Shown one piece after another: positions 1 to 7,131 of a stretch of 11,915 bases of DNA. Below the pieces are notes generated by a model. It was not told where the DNA came from, made no database searches, and worked only from the letters and a program-made list of their open reading frames with translations. A program made the translations under genes and the position numbers. The DNA comes from an uncultured Clostridia bacterium. Its GTDB lineage: Bacteria > Bacillota > Clostridia > Oscillospirales > CAG-272. Position 1 is the stretch's first letter, and each line of letters begins with the position of its first letter. The stretch spans positions 1 through 11,915 of the forward strand of contig CALDMI010000209.1 of assembly GCA_937914815.1 (NCBI GenBank), read 5' to 3'.

Positions 1-3000
1 GGTACAGCGGTAGATACCTCTAAGGCTAACACAGTAGCTACTGAGGCTACCGGAACAACAAATACGAGTGTTGAAGAGCTTGTGCCTACGCTTAAAGTTG
101 CTTCGGTTAACGGCACGGTTTACGAGTCTCTTGAAGACGCAATAGCCGCGGCGAATGACGGAGATACCGTTACGCTTATTCACGACGCAGAGGTTACCGC
201 GGTTGTGACAGTTTCCGGCAAGAGCATTATTCTTGATATGAACGGCAAGACGCTGACGAGCAGTGCAAACGGAATATCGGTTGCGGCAGACGCGACACTT
301 ACTGTTACCGGTAACGGAAAGATAGTTGCAACCGGGAACTACGCTGACGCTATCACGAACAGCGGAACGCTCGTTATCGAAAACGGCACATTTACGGCGG
401 TATATGGCGCTGTCCGTGCGCTCGGCGGATCTACCACTACGATAAACGGCGGTACATTTGAGAGTAGCAGCGCAAGATACGGCATGTACTACTGGGCAAA
501 CGGTACCGCACTTACCGTTACAATAAACAATGGTACATTCAAGCACACGGTTTCCACCGTTACGGAAAACGGAAAGGTTACACTCAATGTTTGTGGCGGT
601 AGCTTTGCAAACGACCTCTCGGCTTATTGCGAGGACGGCTTTGGAACAACTCTTGACGAGGCTACAAAACTGTATGAATACGGCAGAGTTTCGGCTCCGG
701 CTTCTTATGTTGAGGACGCGAACGGAAATGTAACAATTTCCGGTGAAGATGGTCTCATTTGGTTTGCTAAGCAGGTAAACGAAAAGGGAAATACATTCAA
801 GGGCAAGACGGTAACACTTGCGGCTGATATAACGCTTACCGATACATGGGCTCCTGTCGGTGTTTCCGTAGCGAAGTCATTCCAGGGAACGTTCGACGGC
901 GACGGACACAAAATAATCGGCTTGGATGTCAACGGCGCATATAAAGAGTATGGCTTTGGCTTCTTCAAACTCGTAATCAGTGCTACCATAAAGAATGTTA
1001 CATTTGAGAAAGCAGATGTTACCGGTATTTACAGCAATGTTGTCGGTATAGTTACCGGCTATTCCTACGGCAGCTCGACATTCGAGAATGTCCATGTAAT
1101 AAATTCTACTGTATACGCCTTCGGTAAGGTCGGCGGCATGGTGGGTATGGCAGAGGACGGAAAAGCCACCACGACATTCAATGGCTGCTCTGTTGAGGAC
1201 TCCACCATTCATGTTGGTTACAATGGCGCGGGCTTTCTCGGTCTTGCAATGGGCAAGTGCGAGTTTGTCGGAAGTTATCTTAAAAACATCAATGTAATTA
1301 TCGACGAAAATTCACAGGGCTTCGGCGAAGTTACAGAACTCGATACTACCGTTACATGTGACGGCAGCGTCGGCACCTGTGCAGGAAACGGCACAGTTAT
1401 AAAGGGAAGATACATACCGAATGGCGATTACTATTACTCGGCATATTCCGATCTCTACAATCACTACGGCGATTCTTCTCATGATTGTACTCTTGCAAAT
1501 GGAAAGTATCTCGCAAACTCCGAGGTAACTCATGACGCACTTGTTTCTGTTGAGATAGACGGAGTTACATATCTCTTCTCGGATCTTCAGGGCGCATTTG
1601 ACTTTGCAAAGAAAGGCGCTGTTGTAACGCTCCTTTCCGATATAACACTTACAGAGCAGGTCAATATTCTGACAGCTCTTGACGGTCTGACTCTCGACGG
1701 AAACGGTCACACCATTATTTGCGCGACAACGACCGACCCGCTCAGCGCGGGTGGCAGTGCACTCTACTTCGGCAATGCTTCGCAGAGCAAGTGGTGCACC
1801 GGAATAACAATCAGGAACCTCACGATGACCGGAACCGCGCGTTTTGCAATCTTCCTTTGCGGCGGAACCTCCACCACATTTGAAAATGTGAAGATAAACG
1901 GTAAATGGTACATCGGTATCAACCTCTACGGTACACACGGCGCGGTTATGACCGACTGTGAGGTAACCAACGAGACTACCGGAAGCGATAAGTACATCTC
2001 CGCTATCTGGTCAAATGTCAATGCAACTAATCCGCTTAAGCTTGTAAATACAAAGGTAAGCAGCATTGCTATAAACGCTTATACCACCGCAAACACTCTT
2101 GCTCCGAAGATATTTGTTGACGCAACATCTGCGGTCGGCGAGATACACACCTTTGACGACGGCTCTGTAAGCGGTGATAAGCGCCTCTGCGTGAGCACCG
2201 AGAGCGAGGGAACCTATGCTCTCAAGGAGTATGACGACGAGAACAAGAGCTGGGTTGACATTCGCGTTGCCTCCGTAACCGGTAACGACGGAGTGAAGTA
2301 TTACGGCACCCTTGCCGAGGCTGTCGCTGCGGCAAATGACGGCGATGTCGTGACGCTTCTCAACTATACAAACGAAAATATCACGATAAATAAGAGCATC
2401 ACGCTTGATCTTAACGGCAAGACCCTCAACGGCGGAACAGGAACCGCTGTTGCGACGATAACCAACTACGGCACGCTCACCATAAAGGACAGTGTGGGTG
2501 GCGGACGCGTAATGCGTGACGACTCCGGAATTGAGGGTGAGATCTCGTATTATGTAATCGACAACTTCGGTGGCACTCTCACGATTGAGAGCGGTATCAT
2601 CTACAATAACTCCGGTTATAAGAAGGCAAACCCGAGCGGATCTATGGTGGGTTCGTCGCTTATCCGCAACGGCGGTTCTGATGACATGTCTTACCTTTAC
2701 ATAAAGGGCGGCACAATGACTCAGAAGAACTTCCTCGCTATTAAGAATGACGCTAACGGTATCCTTGTGGTTACCGGCGGTGAGATTTCTTCCGATCACT
2801 CCGCTATACAGAACTGGTTCAAGGCAACTATAACCGGCGGTAAGATCACCGGTCAGCTCTGGACTGATTCTTGGAAAGAGGGCGAGTCTGTCGGCGAGAC
2901 GGTAATAGGCGGAGACGCTGAATTTAACGGTGAGATCGTTATAGATATAACAGGCAATATCGCTCCTGCTCTCAGGATCACCGGCGGTACTCTCAATATC

Positions 3001-4005
3001 ACAAATGTGAGGATCACGACTGCTGCCGCGGCTGCCGGTGCAAAACCTCGTATCTCCGGCGGTGTTTTCAGCATTGAGATAAAGGACGAATGGTGCGTTA
3101 ATGGCTTCGTCCCGGTGGAGAACGACGACGGCACATACGGCGTTGAGCAGCTTATTGTAATCAAGGCTACCGAGGGCGTCCTCGGAGAGAGCGTCAAGTT
3201 CTACATTCTCACGAACAGGTACGGCGACCTCAAGTTCCGCATTAGAATTACTCTTAACGGCGAAGAGGTTATCTACGAGGGCGTTGATTACGAGAAGGGC
3301 GGCGTGGAATACTACGCATACATCCTTGACCTTCCTCCGCAGTTCCTTGACGCGGACCTCAAGATAGAGCTTATCAACAGCGACGACGAGGCTATTCAGA
3401 CCGTAAATTACAGCTTCCTTGAGTACTGTGAGGCGGTCCTTAAGGTGGACGCAAATGCAAAGCAGCTTGTGGCAGACCTTCTCTGGTACAGCGTTGCGGC
3501 AAAGAACAAGTGCGATATGGATTCTGCCGCTCTTGTTAAAAAGCTTGGCAATCTCGGACTTGTGCAGAGCACCGGCGAAATCAAGGCAACCGTAGAGAAG
3601 TCTCACACTGAGAACGACGAAAAGAAGTATATATCCGGCGCGACGCTCTATCACGACAGTATGAACAGGATAATAATCCTTGTTGACAGTGGCTTGTACG
3701 AGAACACCATCGGAAATCATACCTACACCTACAGAAAGGGCGACGGTACGGCACAGGATCTTGTAAAGATCGGTGAGCTTGATACCGACGGACCCACATA
3801 TGTAATGCTCGCGACCGAGGGCATATACGCAAATGAGTTCGACACCGCATATACCATAGAGGTAACCTTTAACGGTGAAGTTGTTGCAACTCTCGTCTAC
3901 TCGGTAAATAACTACTGCGAGACGAAGGCAGCGGAGAACGAGCTTGCAAAGGCACTCTACTACTACGGTGCATCGGCTGCAGCTTACAAATCGTCACATT
4001 CATGA
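1..4005 (+). CDS. Large secreted beta-helix / GLUG-like surface protein, 5' end outside window
   Basis: The frame is open from base 1, so the true start and any signal peptide lie upstream; the GTG at 82 has no convincing ribosome binding site and is probably internal. About 1,334 residues are visible. A Thr/Ser/Ala-rich stretch (1-100) is followed by three related Gly/Asn/Thr-rich beta-helix modules, beginning near 103, 1546 and 2266. Each opens with a V..Y.(S/T)L.(E/D)A...A..GD.VTL-type segment, then LDLNGKTL or LDGNGHTI, then short beta-strand rungs (TINGGTF, LVIENGTF). Between modules one and two (about 740-1330) is a GLUG-like stretch (FQGTFDGDGHKIIGLDV, VGGMVGMAED). The C-terminus (about 3160-4005) holds two copies of another module, each with a sandwich-like domain, an (F/V)..YCE motif and a helix (LLWYSVAA, LYYYGASAAAYK). 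Parallel beta-helices of this type often bind or process glycans, but no catalytic residues are recognisable. No LPXTG signal is present at the C-terminus. Exact function unknown; extracellular location is inferred. Confidence 0.85.
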   Translation, partial: GTAVDTSKANTVATEATGTTNTSVEELVPTLKVASVNGTVYESLEDAIAAANDGDTVTLIHDAEVTAVVTVSGKSIILDMNGKTLTSSANGISVAADATLTVTGNGKIVATGNYADAITNSGTLVIENGTFTAVYGAVRALGGSTTTINGGTFESSSARYGMYYWANGTALTVTINNGTFKHTVSTVTENGKVTLNVCGGSFANDLSAYCEDGFGTTLDEATKLYEYGRVSAPASYVEDANGNVTISGEDGLIWFAKQVNEKGNTFKGKTVTLAADITLTDTWAPVGVSVAKSFQGTFDGDGHKIIGLDVNGAYKEYGFGFFKLVISATIKNVTFEKADVTGIYSNVVGIVTGYSYGSSTFENVHVINSTVYAFGKVGGMVGMAEDGKATTTFNGCSVEDSTIHVGYNGAGFLGLAMGKCEFVGSYLKNINVIIDENSQGFGEVTELDTTVTCDGSVGTCAGNGTVIKGRYIPNGDYYYSAYSDLYNHYGDSSHDCTLANGKYLANSEVTHDALVSVEIDGVTYLFSDLQGAFDFAKKGAVVTLLSDITLTEQVNILTALDGLTLDGNGHTIICATTTDPLSAGGSALYFGNASQSKWCTGITIRNLTMTGTARFAIFLCGGTSTTFENVKINGKWYIGINLYGTHGAVMTDCEVTNETTGSDKYISAIWSNVNATNPLKLVNTKVSSIAINAYTTANTLAPKIFVDATSAVGEIHTFDDGSVSGDKRLCVSTESEGTYALKEYDDENKSWVDIRVASVTGNDGVKYYGTLAEAVAAANDGDVVTLLNYTNENITINKSITLDLNGKTLNGGTGTAVATITNYGTLTIKDSVGGGRVMRDDSGIEGEISYYVIDNFGGTLTIESGIIYNNSGYKKANPSGSMVGSSLIRNGGSDDMSYLYIKGGTMTQKNFLAIKNDANGILVVTGGEISSDHSAIQNWFKATITGGKITGQLWTDSWKEGESVGETVIGGDAEFNGEIVIDITGNIAPALRITGGTLNITNVRITTAAAAAGAKPRISGGVFSIEIKDEWCVNGFVPVENDDGTYGVEQLIVIKATEGVLGESVKFYILTNRYGDLKFRIRITLNGEEVIYEGVDYEKGGVEYYAYILDLPPQFLDADLKIELINSDDEAIQTVNYSFLEYCEAVLKVDANAKQLVADLLWYSVAAKNKCDMDSAALVKKLGNLGLVQSTGEIKATVEKSHTENDEKKYISGATLYHDSMNRIIILVDSGLYENTIGNHTYTYRKGDGTAQDLVKIGELDTDGPTYVMLATEGIYANEFDTAYTIEVTFNGEVVATLVYSVNNYCETKAAENELAKALYYYGASAAAYKSSHS

Positions 4006-4019
4006 CAGGAGGAAAGAGT

Positions 4020-4160
4020 ATGAAAGAAGTCATGAAAGAAAAATATACAGCGCCCGAGGCTGAGGTAATCAACCTCACCGAGAGCGACATAATTTCCACA
4101 TCGGTTGGAAATTATGCAAAGGGATTTGCCGATCCCGACTTTGACCCGCTCAACTGGTAA
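4020..4160 (+). CDS. 46-residue acidic peptide with N-terminal YxxP motif, downstream of surface protein
   Basis: The ATG at 4020 follows the surface-protein stop by 14 bases and is preceded by AGGAGG with suitable spacing, so the two genes are almost certainly co-transcribed and perhaps translationally coupled. The product starts with a Lys/Glu-rich segment (MKEVMKEKY), then Y-T-A-P-E-A-E-V-I-N-L, then D-I-I-S-T-S, and ends in an acidic aromatic tail (DPDFDPLNW). There is no signal peptide or membrane segment. Short proteins of this form (YxxPxxxVI, acidic residues, then a Ser/Thr-rich point) recur in gut Clostridia as far as I recall, and I know of no assigned function. The YxxP element resembles the leader motif of lasso-peptide precursors, but no modifying enzyme is in view, so that comparison is weak. 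The gene looks real because of its ribosome binding site, its position and the terminator that follows. Confidence 0.75.
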   Translation: MKEVMKEKYTAPEAEVINLTESDIISTSVGNYAKGFADPDFDPLNW

Positions 4161-4168
4161 GGAAAAGT

Positions 4169-4223
4169 CAGACGGCACGTCTGCCCGAATGTAAGACTCC
4201 AAAGCCGCCCGTGCGCGGGCGGC
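4169..4223 (+). other. Two GC-rich hairpins after the peptide gene
   Basis: Two perfect inverted repeats lie just past the peptide stop: a 6-bp stem with a 3-base loop (4169-4183, CAGACG/CGTCTG) and an 8-bp all-GC stem with a 4-base loop (4204-4223, GCCGCCCG/CGGGCGGC). Neither is followed by a run of T, so they are not classical terminators by themselves. They may stabilise the 3' end of the mRNA. Confidence 0.4.
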
Positions 4224-4260
4224 GGGTGCATTTCGGTAAGGACATGAAAATCCCCAAGCA

Positions 4261-4302
4261 CAGAAAAAAATCCCCCGGAGAAATCCGAGGGATTTTTTTC
4301 TG
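4261..4302. terminator. Bidirectional rho-independent terminator between convergent units
   Basis: A long stem starts CAGAAAAAAATCCC and closes with GGGATTTTTTTCTG. Inside is a further 4-bp stem (CGGA/TCCG) after one mismatch, with a GAAA tetraloop. The A run on one arm gives a T run on the other, so it can terminate the plus-strand surface/peptide unit and also the minus-strand DUF3990/XRE unit. Confidence 0.85.
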
Positions 4303-4332
4303 TATAAGCCTACCTCCGGGAGGGAGTTTTTT

Positions 4333-4388
4333 ATTTAGTCAAGTACGATTTGCCTAATCGTAAATGACCAAATCGTACTTGACTAAAT
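4333..4388. repeat. 20-bp perfect inverted repeat with nested alternative hairpin
   Basis: Arms 4333-4352 and 4369-4388 are perfectly complementary over 20 bp with a 16-base spacer. The spacer repeats part of the arm sequence, so 4344-4350 (TACGATT) can instead pair with 4356-4362 (AATCGTA) around a 5-base loop. The two structures are mutually exclusive. The element lies 11 bases past the stop of the XRE gene, in the 3' region of that transcript. No long T run follows on either strand. Its role (3'-end structure, processing site or insertion remnant) cannot be told from sequence. Confidence 0.8.
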
Positions 4389-4399
4389 TTTGCTCCGCT

Positions 4400-5038
4400 T
4401 CACTCCTCAAAAAGGTCCTCGATATTACAGCCGAGGGTTTTTGCGAGCCTTGCGAGGATATCCGCCTGCGCCTTGTTTATATCGTTGCGCCGCTGTTCAT
4501 ACATCTGAATATTGCGGACGGCAACATCCGCCTTTTCGGCGAGCTGACTTTGCGAGAGACCCGCCGCAGTGCGTATTCTTTTCAGATTTGTCTCCCCTCT
4601 GTGGGCGGCGATATATTCATCTGCTACTGCAAAGAATTTTGTAATATCCGCCTCGTGCAATGTATCATACATAGACAGCACGCGCTCAATCGGAAGAAGT
4701 CTGTTTATATTCTGAAATGATGTACCTTTGTAGTTCTGATACCGCGCGAGCGCCCAGCCCGCCCAGTAGTAAACCGGACGGTCAAAGAACGATTCCGGTG
4801 ACAGTGGGGCAGTGCGTTCCATGCTCGCGTTTATAACGAGATTCAGAAGCTCCGCCGCGGAATATCCGACGAGATAGCGCGGATTGCCTCTTTCTATCTG
4901 CCGCGCGACATCGGAGGCGGAAAACATGCCCCAGTACAGAACCGGGTCGAGCCCGGAGCCCGCCGCGTATTCAAACATGGTCCCGATGTTGTCGGCGACT
5001 GTGCCCGCATAGCTTTCGTCATATGCTCTTATCGCCAT
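4400..5038 (-). CDS. HTH-XRE protein, probable antitoxin and autorepressor of the DUF3990 pair
   Basis: The product has 212 residues. The C-terminus (about 151-212) is a clear XRE/Cro-type helix-turn-helix: an L..IR..AGLSQSQLAEKA recognition unit, then V..RNIQMYEQ, ending GCNIEDLFEE. The N-terminal 145 residues form a separate domain with an F.A.DVARQIERGNPRYL motif and a PVYYWAGWALARYQNY segment; as I recall it, this is conserved in XRE proteins next to DUF3990-type genes and probably binds the partner. The ATG at 5038 overlaps the end of the upstream gene by 20 bases and has GAGG 11 bases ahead. Overlap, order and the palindromic operators upstream suggest an antitoxin that also represses the operon. 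A weak internal promoter (5056-5083) might give extra antitoxin. The antitoxin role is inferred; the DNA-binding domain is seen directly. Confidence 0.85.
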   Translation of the reverse strand: MAIRAYDESYAGTVADNIGTMFEYAAGSGLDPVLYWGMFSASDVARQIERGNPRYLVGYSAAELLNLVINASMERTAPLSPESFFDRPVYYWAGWALARYQNYKGTSFQNINRLLPIERVLSMYDTLHEADITKFFAVADEYIAAHRGETNLKRIRTAAGLSQSQLAEKADVAVRNIQMYEQRRNDINKAQADILARLAKTLGCNIEDLFEE

Positions 5039-5690
5039 TTTTTATTCTACCTCTTATAATATCCATTACAAAAATACCGTCAGCACCGGGATTGTGTCGG
5101 TTTCCGCCGAGATATGCCTCCCGCGCTTTTTTATCGCGACTGACGCGTTTTGTATAGTATTCCTTACATTCTGCCGCTTCATACCCGAGATATTTAACAC
5201 CTGCAAAGGCTCTCTCTGATTTCAGGACTATCTGAATGCCGAGCTCACCGAGGCGCATTGCCTCCCCGAGCTGCTCTACGGTTATTCCGTTATTTATAAA
5301 GTCTTTTGCAAAGCTGAAATACGAGTCGTCCGCGCGATAGCCTATGATTATATCATACTCTTCGACATCAATATAAAAGTTTTCGAGGATATATTCCTTT
5401 GCCTGAACCGACAGAGGAGTGTTAGTATCGAATGTTCTGAATTTCAGGAGCAGCGCGATCCAGTTCAGAATAGAATATTTATCATCTCTGAGGTCGAGAA
5501 CCTTATACTCGCCGGGGTCTATTTCATACTTGTTGGCATAGCCGTTTGTCTCATTGTCCGGGCATGCCCACTCTTTTGCGAGCTCGATATTCCCGGTGCA
5601 GTAAAAGCCCAGACCGTAATCGTTCCTCCGGTTTCCTTTGCCGAACTCGGGCACCTCTATAATATCCTTTGAGCCGTGATAGATAATCAT
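5019..5690 (-). CDS. DUF3990 family protein, ADP-ribosyltransferase-like probable toxin
   Basis: The product has 223 residues from the ATG at 5690, chosen because GGAGG ends 8 bases before it; a GTG at 5699 overlaps that ribosome binding site and is unlikely. Family landmarks are IIYHGS (His5), NDYGLGFYCT (residues 23-32) followed by A..WA, DIIIGYRADDSYFSFA (113-128), and QIVLKSERAF (Q153). In ADP-ribosyltransferase-like folds of the H-Y-[E/D/Q] type, these positions correspond to the NAD-binding His, the Tyr of motif two and the third-motif residue, here probably Gln153. There is no signal peptide, so a cytoplasmic target is likely. It is first in a two-gene unit with an overlapping XRE gene, which supports a toxin-antitoxin or defence role. 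The target and the activity are unknown. Confidence 0.8.
   Translation of the reverse strand: MIIYHGSKDIIEVPEFGKGNRRNDYGLGFYCTGNIELAKEWACPDNETNGYANKYEIDPGEYKVLDLRDDKYSILNWIALLLKFRTFDTNTPLSVQAKEYILENFYIDVEEYDIIIGYRADDSYFSFAKDFINNGITVEQLGEAMRLGELGIQIVLKSERAFAGVKYLGYEAAECKEYYTKRVSRDKKAREAYLGGNRHNPGADGIFVMDIIRGRIKNGDKSI
5056..5083 (-). promoter_or_regulatory. Possible weak internal promoter ahead of the XRE gene
   Basis: On the minus strand CTGACG (5083-5078) and TATTAT (5061-5056) are separated by 16 bp, 18 bases upstream of the XRE start and inside the DUF3990 coding sequence. The match to consensus is only moderate (4/6 and 5/6), so this may be chance. Confidence 0.25.
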
Positions 5691-5711
5691 TTGTATCACC
5701 TCCGTGATATT

Positions 5712-5741
5712 ATTATATCATTACAATGATACACTTGTCAA
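5712..5741 (-). promoter_or_regulatory. Consensus sigma-A promoter of the DUF3990/XRE unit
   Basis: On the minus strand TTGACA (5741-5736) and TATAAT (5717-5712) both match consensus exactly, with an 18-bp spacer. Transcription should begin near 5705, leaving a leader of only about 15 bases that is almost entirely the ribosome binding site. Such a strong promoter implies tight repression. Confidence 0.9.
5716..5731. promoter_or_regulatory. Operator palindrome 1, between -35 and -10
   Basis: TATCATTACAATGATA is a perfect 7+7 bp palindrome with a 2-base centre. It fills most of the promoter spacer and overlaps the first two bases of the -10 box, so a dimer bound here would block RNA polymerase. 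The XRE protein encoded by the same unit is the likely ligand. Confidence 0.8.
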
Positions 5742-5759
5742 CGGGAAATGGCAAAAAGC

Positions 5760-5775
5760 TATCATTACAATGATA
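5760..5775. promoter_or_regulatory. Operator palindrome 2, upstream of -35
   Basis: An exact second copy of TATCATTACAATGATA lies 44 bp (centre to centre) from the first, about four helical turns, so the two sites face the same side of DNA. This suits cooperative binding or a small repression loop. Confidence 0.8.
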
Positions 5776-5796
5776 CAGCTACAAAAACAAAAAAAG

Positions 5797-5842
5797 AAAA
5801 GGTCTGTCGCGGGCGCGTTGACGTCCCTGCGACAGACCTTTT
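5797..5842 (-). terminator. Rho-independent terminator of kdgK
   Basis: A 14-bp perfect stem (5797-5810 with 5829-5842, core GGTCTGTCGC/GCGACAGACC) is followed on the minus strand by a T-rich tract (TTTTCTTTTTTTG). It lies 70 bases past the kdgK stop and separates kdgK transcription from the DUF3990/XRE promoter. Confidence 0.85.
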
Positions 5843-5912
5843 TTATATTGTTTTTGAGAGTGGATTTTTTCGGTCTTACCGGATATGCAAAGCCCTCGGG
5901 CGAGGCAGATTT

Positions 5913-6931
5913 TTACCGCTGTATTCTTCCGGTTCCGTTGCCCCCCGCGAGCGCCTTGACCTCGTCAACCGAGACCATATTGAAGTCGCCCTCGATAGAG
6001 TGCTTCAGGCAGGATGCCGCAACCGCGAACTCGACCGCGTCCTGCGTGGAATATCCGTTCAGGCAGGCGTATATAAGTCCGCCGCCGAAGCTGTCTCCGC
6101 CGCCGACTCTGTCGACTATATGCATATGATAGGACTTCGAGAAGCAGTACTCCTTACCGTCATAGAGGAGAGCAGCCCAGTCGTTGTCATTCGCGCTTAT
6201 GGAGGAGCGGAGGGTTATTGCGACCTTCTCAAAGCCGAACTTCTCCGCGAGCTGACGGGCAACAGACTTATAGCCCTCGTGGTTGAGCTTTCCTCCGGCG
6301 ATGTCGGTATTCTCCGCGTCGATGCCGAACACGTCGTGCGCGTCCTCCTCGTTGGATATGCAGACGTCAACGAACTCGCAGAGCTTTGTCATCGTCTCTC
6401 TTGCCTGCTCTCTTGTCCAGAGCTTCTTTCTGAAGTTCAGGTCGCAGGAGATCTTGACGCCGTGCGCCTTTGCCGCGCGGCAGGCATCAAGGCATATTCC
6501 GGCGACGGTCGGATTGAGGGCGGGGGTGATACCGGTGAAATGGAACCAGTCGGCGCCGTCGAATATCTTATCCCAGTCGAAATCCTCGGGAGAAGCCATT
6601 GCTATTGCGGAGTAGGCTCTGTCATAGATGACCTTCGACGGACGCTGTGACGCGCCCTTCTCGTTGAAGTAAATGCCTATTCTGTCGCCGCCTCTCACTA
6701 TCATGGAGGTATCGACGCCGTATCTGCGGAGCGCATTTACCGCAGACTGTCCGATCTCATGCTTCGGGAGCTTCGTGACAAACGCGGAGTAACCCCGTAA
6801 TTTGCAAGAGAAACCGAGACATTAGCCTCGCCGCCGCCGTAGACGACGCCGAACTTATCCGCCTGTGTAAAGCGGAGGTATCCCTCCGGAGCGAGGCGGA
6901 GCATGATCTCACCGAATGTAACTACTTTCAT
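5913..6931 (-). pseudogene. kdgK: 2-keto-3-deoxygluconate kinase (PfkB family), single-base frameshift
   Basis: The encoded enzyme would phosphorylate 2-keto-3-deoxygluconate with ATP to give KDPG, feeding Entner-Doudoroff-type breakdown of uronates from pectin or alginate. The ATG at 6931 has AAGGA 7 bases ahead. The N-terminal part reads MKVVTFGEIMLRLAPEGY and GGGEANVSVSLANYG (PfkB N-terminal signature), then leaves the family sequence near 6785-6796 and meets a stop at 6737-6739. The rest continues in another frame, starting AFVTKLPKHEIGQ, through CDLNFRKKLW and FGFEKVAITLR to the ATP/anion-hole signature GGGDSFGGG, and ends at 5913. Restoring one base gives a 339-residue protein, the usual family length, with no other damage. 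It stands alone, with no aldolase neighbour. Either the gene is newly broken or the base was lost in sequencing; all catalytic motifs being intact favours an error or a very recent mutation. Confidence 0.9.
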
Positions 6932-6963
6932 AAAAATGTCCTTTCGGGTATTAATATTTTTTC

Positions 6964-7001
6964 CGGACGGGCATATAATCAAAACAAAGGGAGCCCGTCC
7001 G
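6964..7001. repeat. 9-bp GC inverted repeat upstream of kdgK
   Basis: Arms CGGACGGGC (6964-6972) and GCCCGTCCG (6993-7001) are perfect complements with a 20-base A+T-rich loop, 33 bases before the kdgK start. No T run follows on either strand. It could be a stable leader hairpin on kdgK mRNA or a regulator site. I could not find a convincing promoter for kdgK nearby. Confidence 0.6.
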
Positions 7002-7065
7002 ATATTCACACAGGTATTTTATCACATACGCTATGAAAAATCAAGGGGTCGGGGGAAACAAAAAT

Positions 7066-7098
7066 CCCGCGGACGGCAGGGCATTTGCCGTTCGCGGG
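7066..7098 (-). terminator. Rho-independent terminator of the abrB-like gene
   Basis: A 13-bp stem with one G-T wobble (7066-7078 with 7086-7098, starting CCCGCGGACGG) and a 7-base loop is followed on the minus strand by ATTTTTGTTT. It lies 34 bases past the abrB-like stop. Confidence 0.85.
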
Positions 7099-7131
7099 CG
7101 GGGGAATGGGGGACTATCACGAAGGATTTTA

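Noticed and set aside
2011..3720. Long open frame antisense to the surface gene (569 codons)
   Set aside because: It is a mirror of the repetitive codon pattern of the sense gene, has no ribosome binding site or recognisable domain, and the sense protein has clear family repeats.
4204..4223. 8-bp GC hairpin as the main terminator of the surface/peptide unit
   Set aside because: No T run follows; the element at 4261-4302 is a much better terminator.
5748..6650. 300-codon plus-strand frame across kdgK
   Set aside because: It runs antisense through the clear PfkB coding sequence and through the terminator hairpin, and shows no family motifs.
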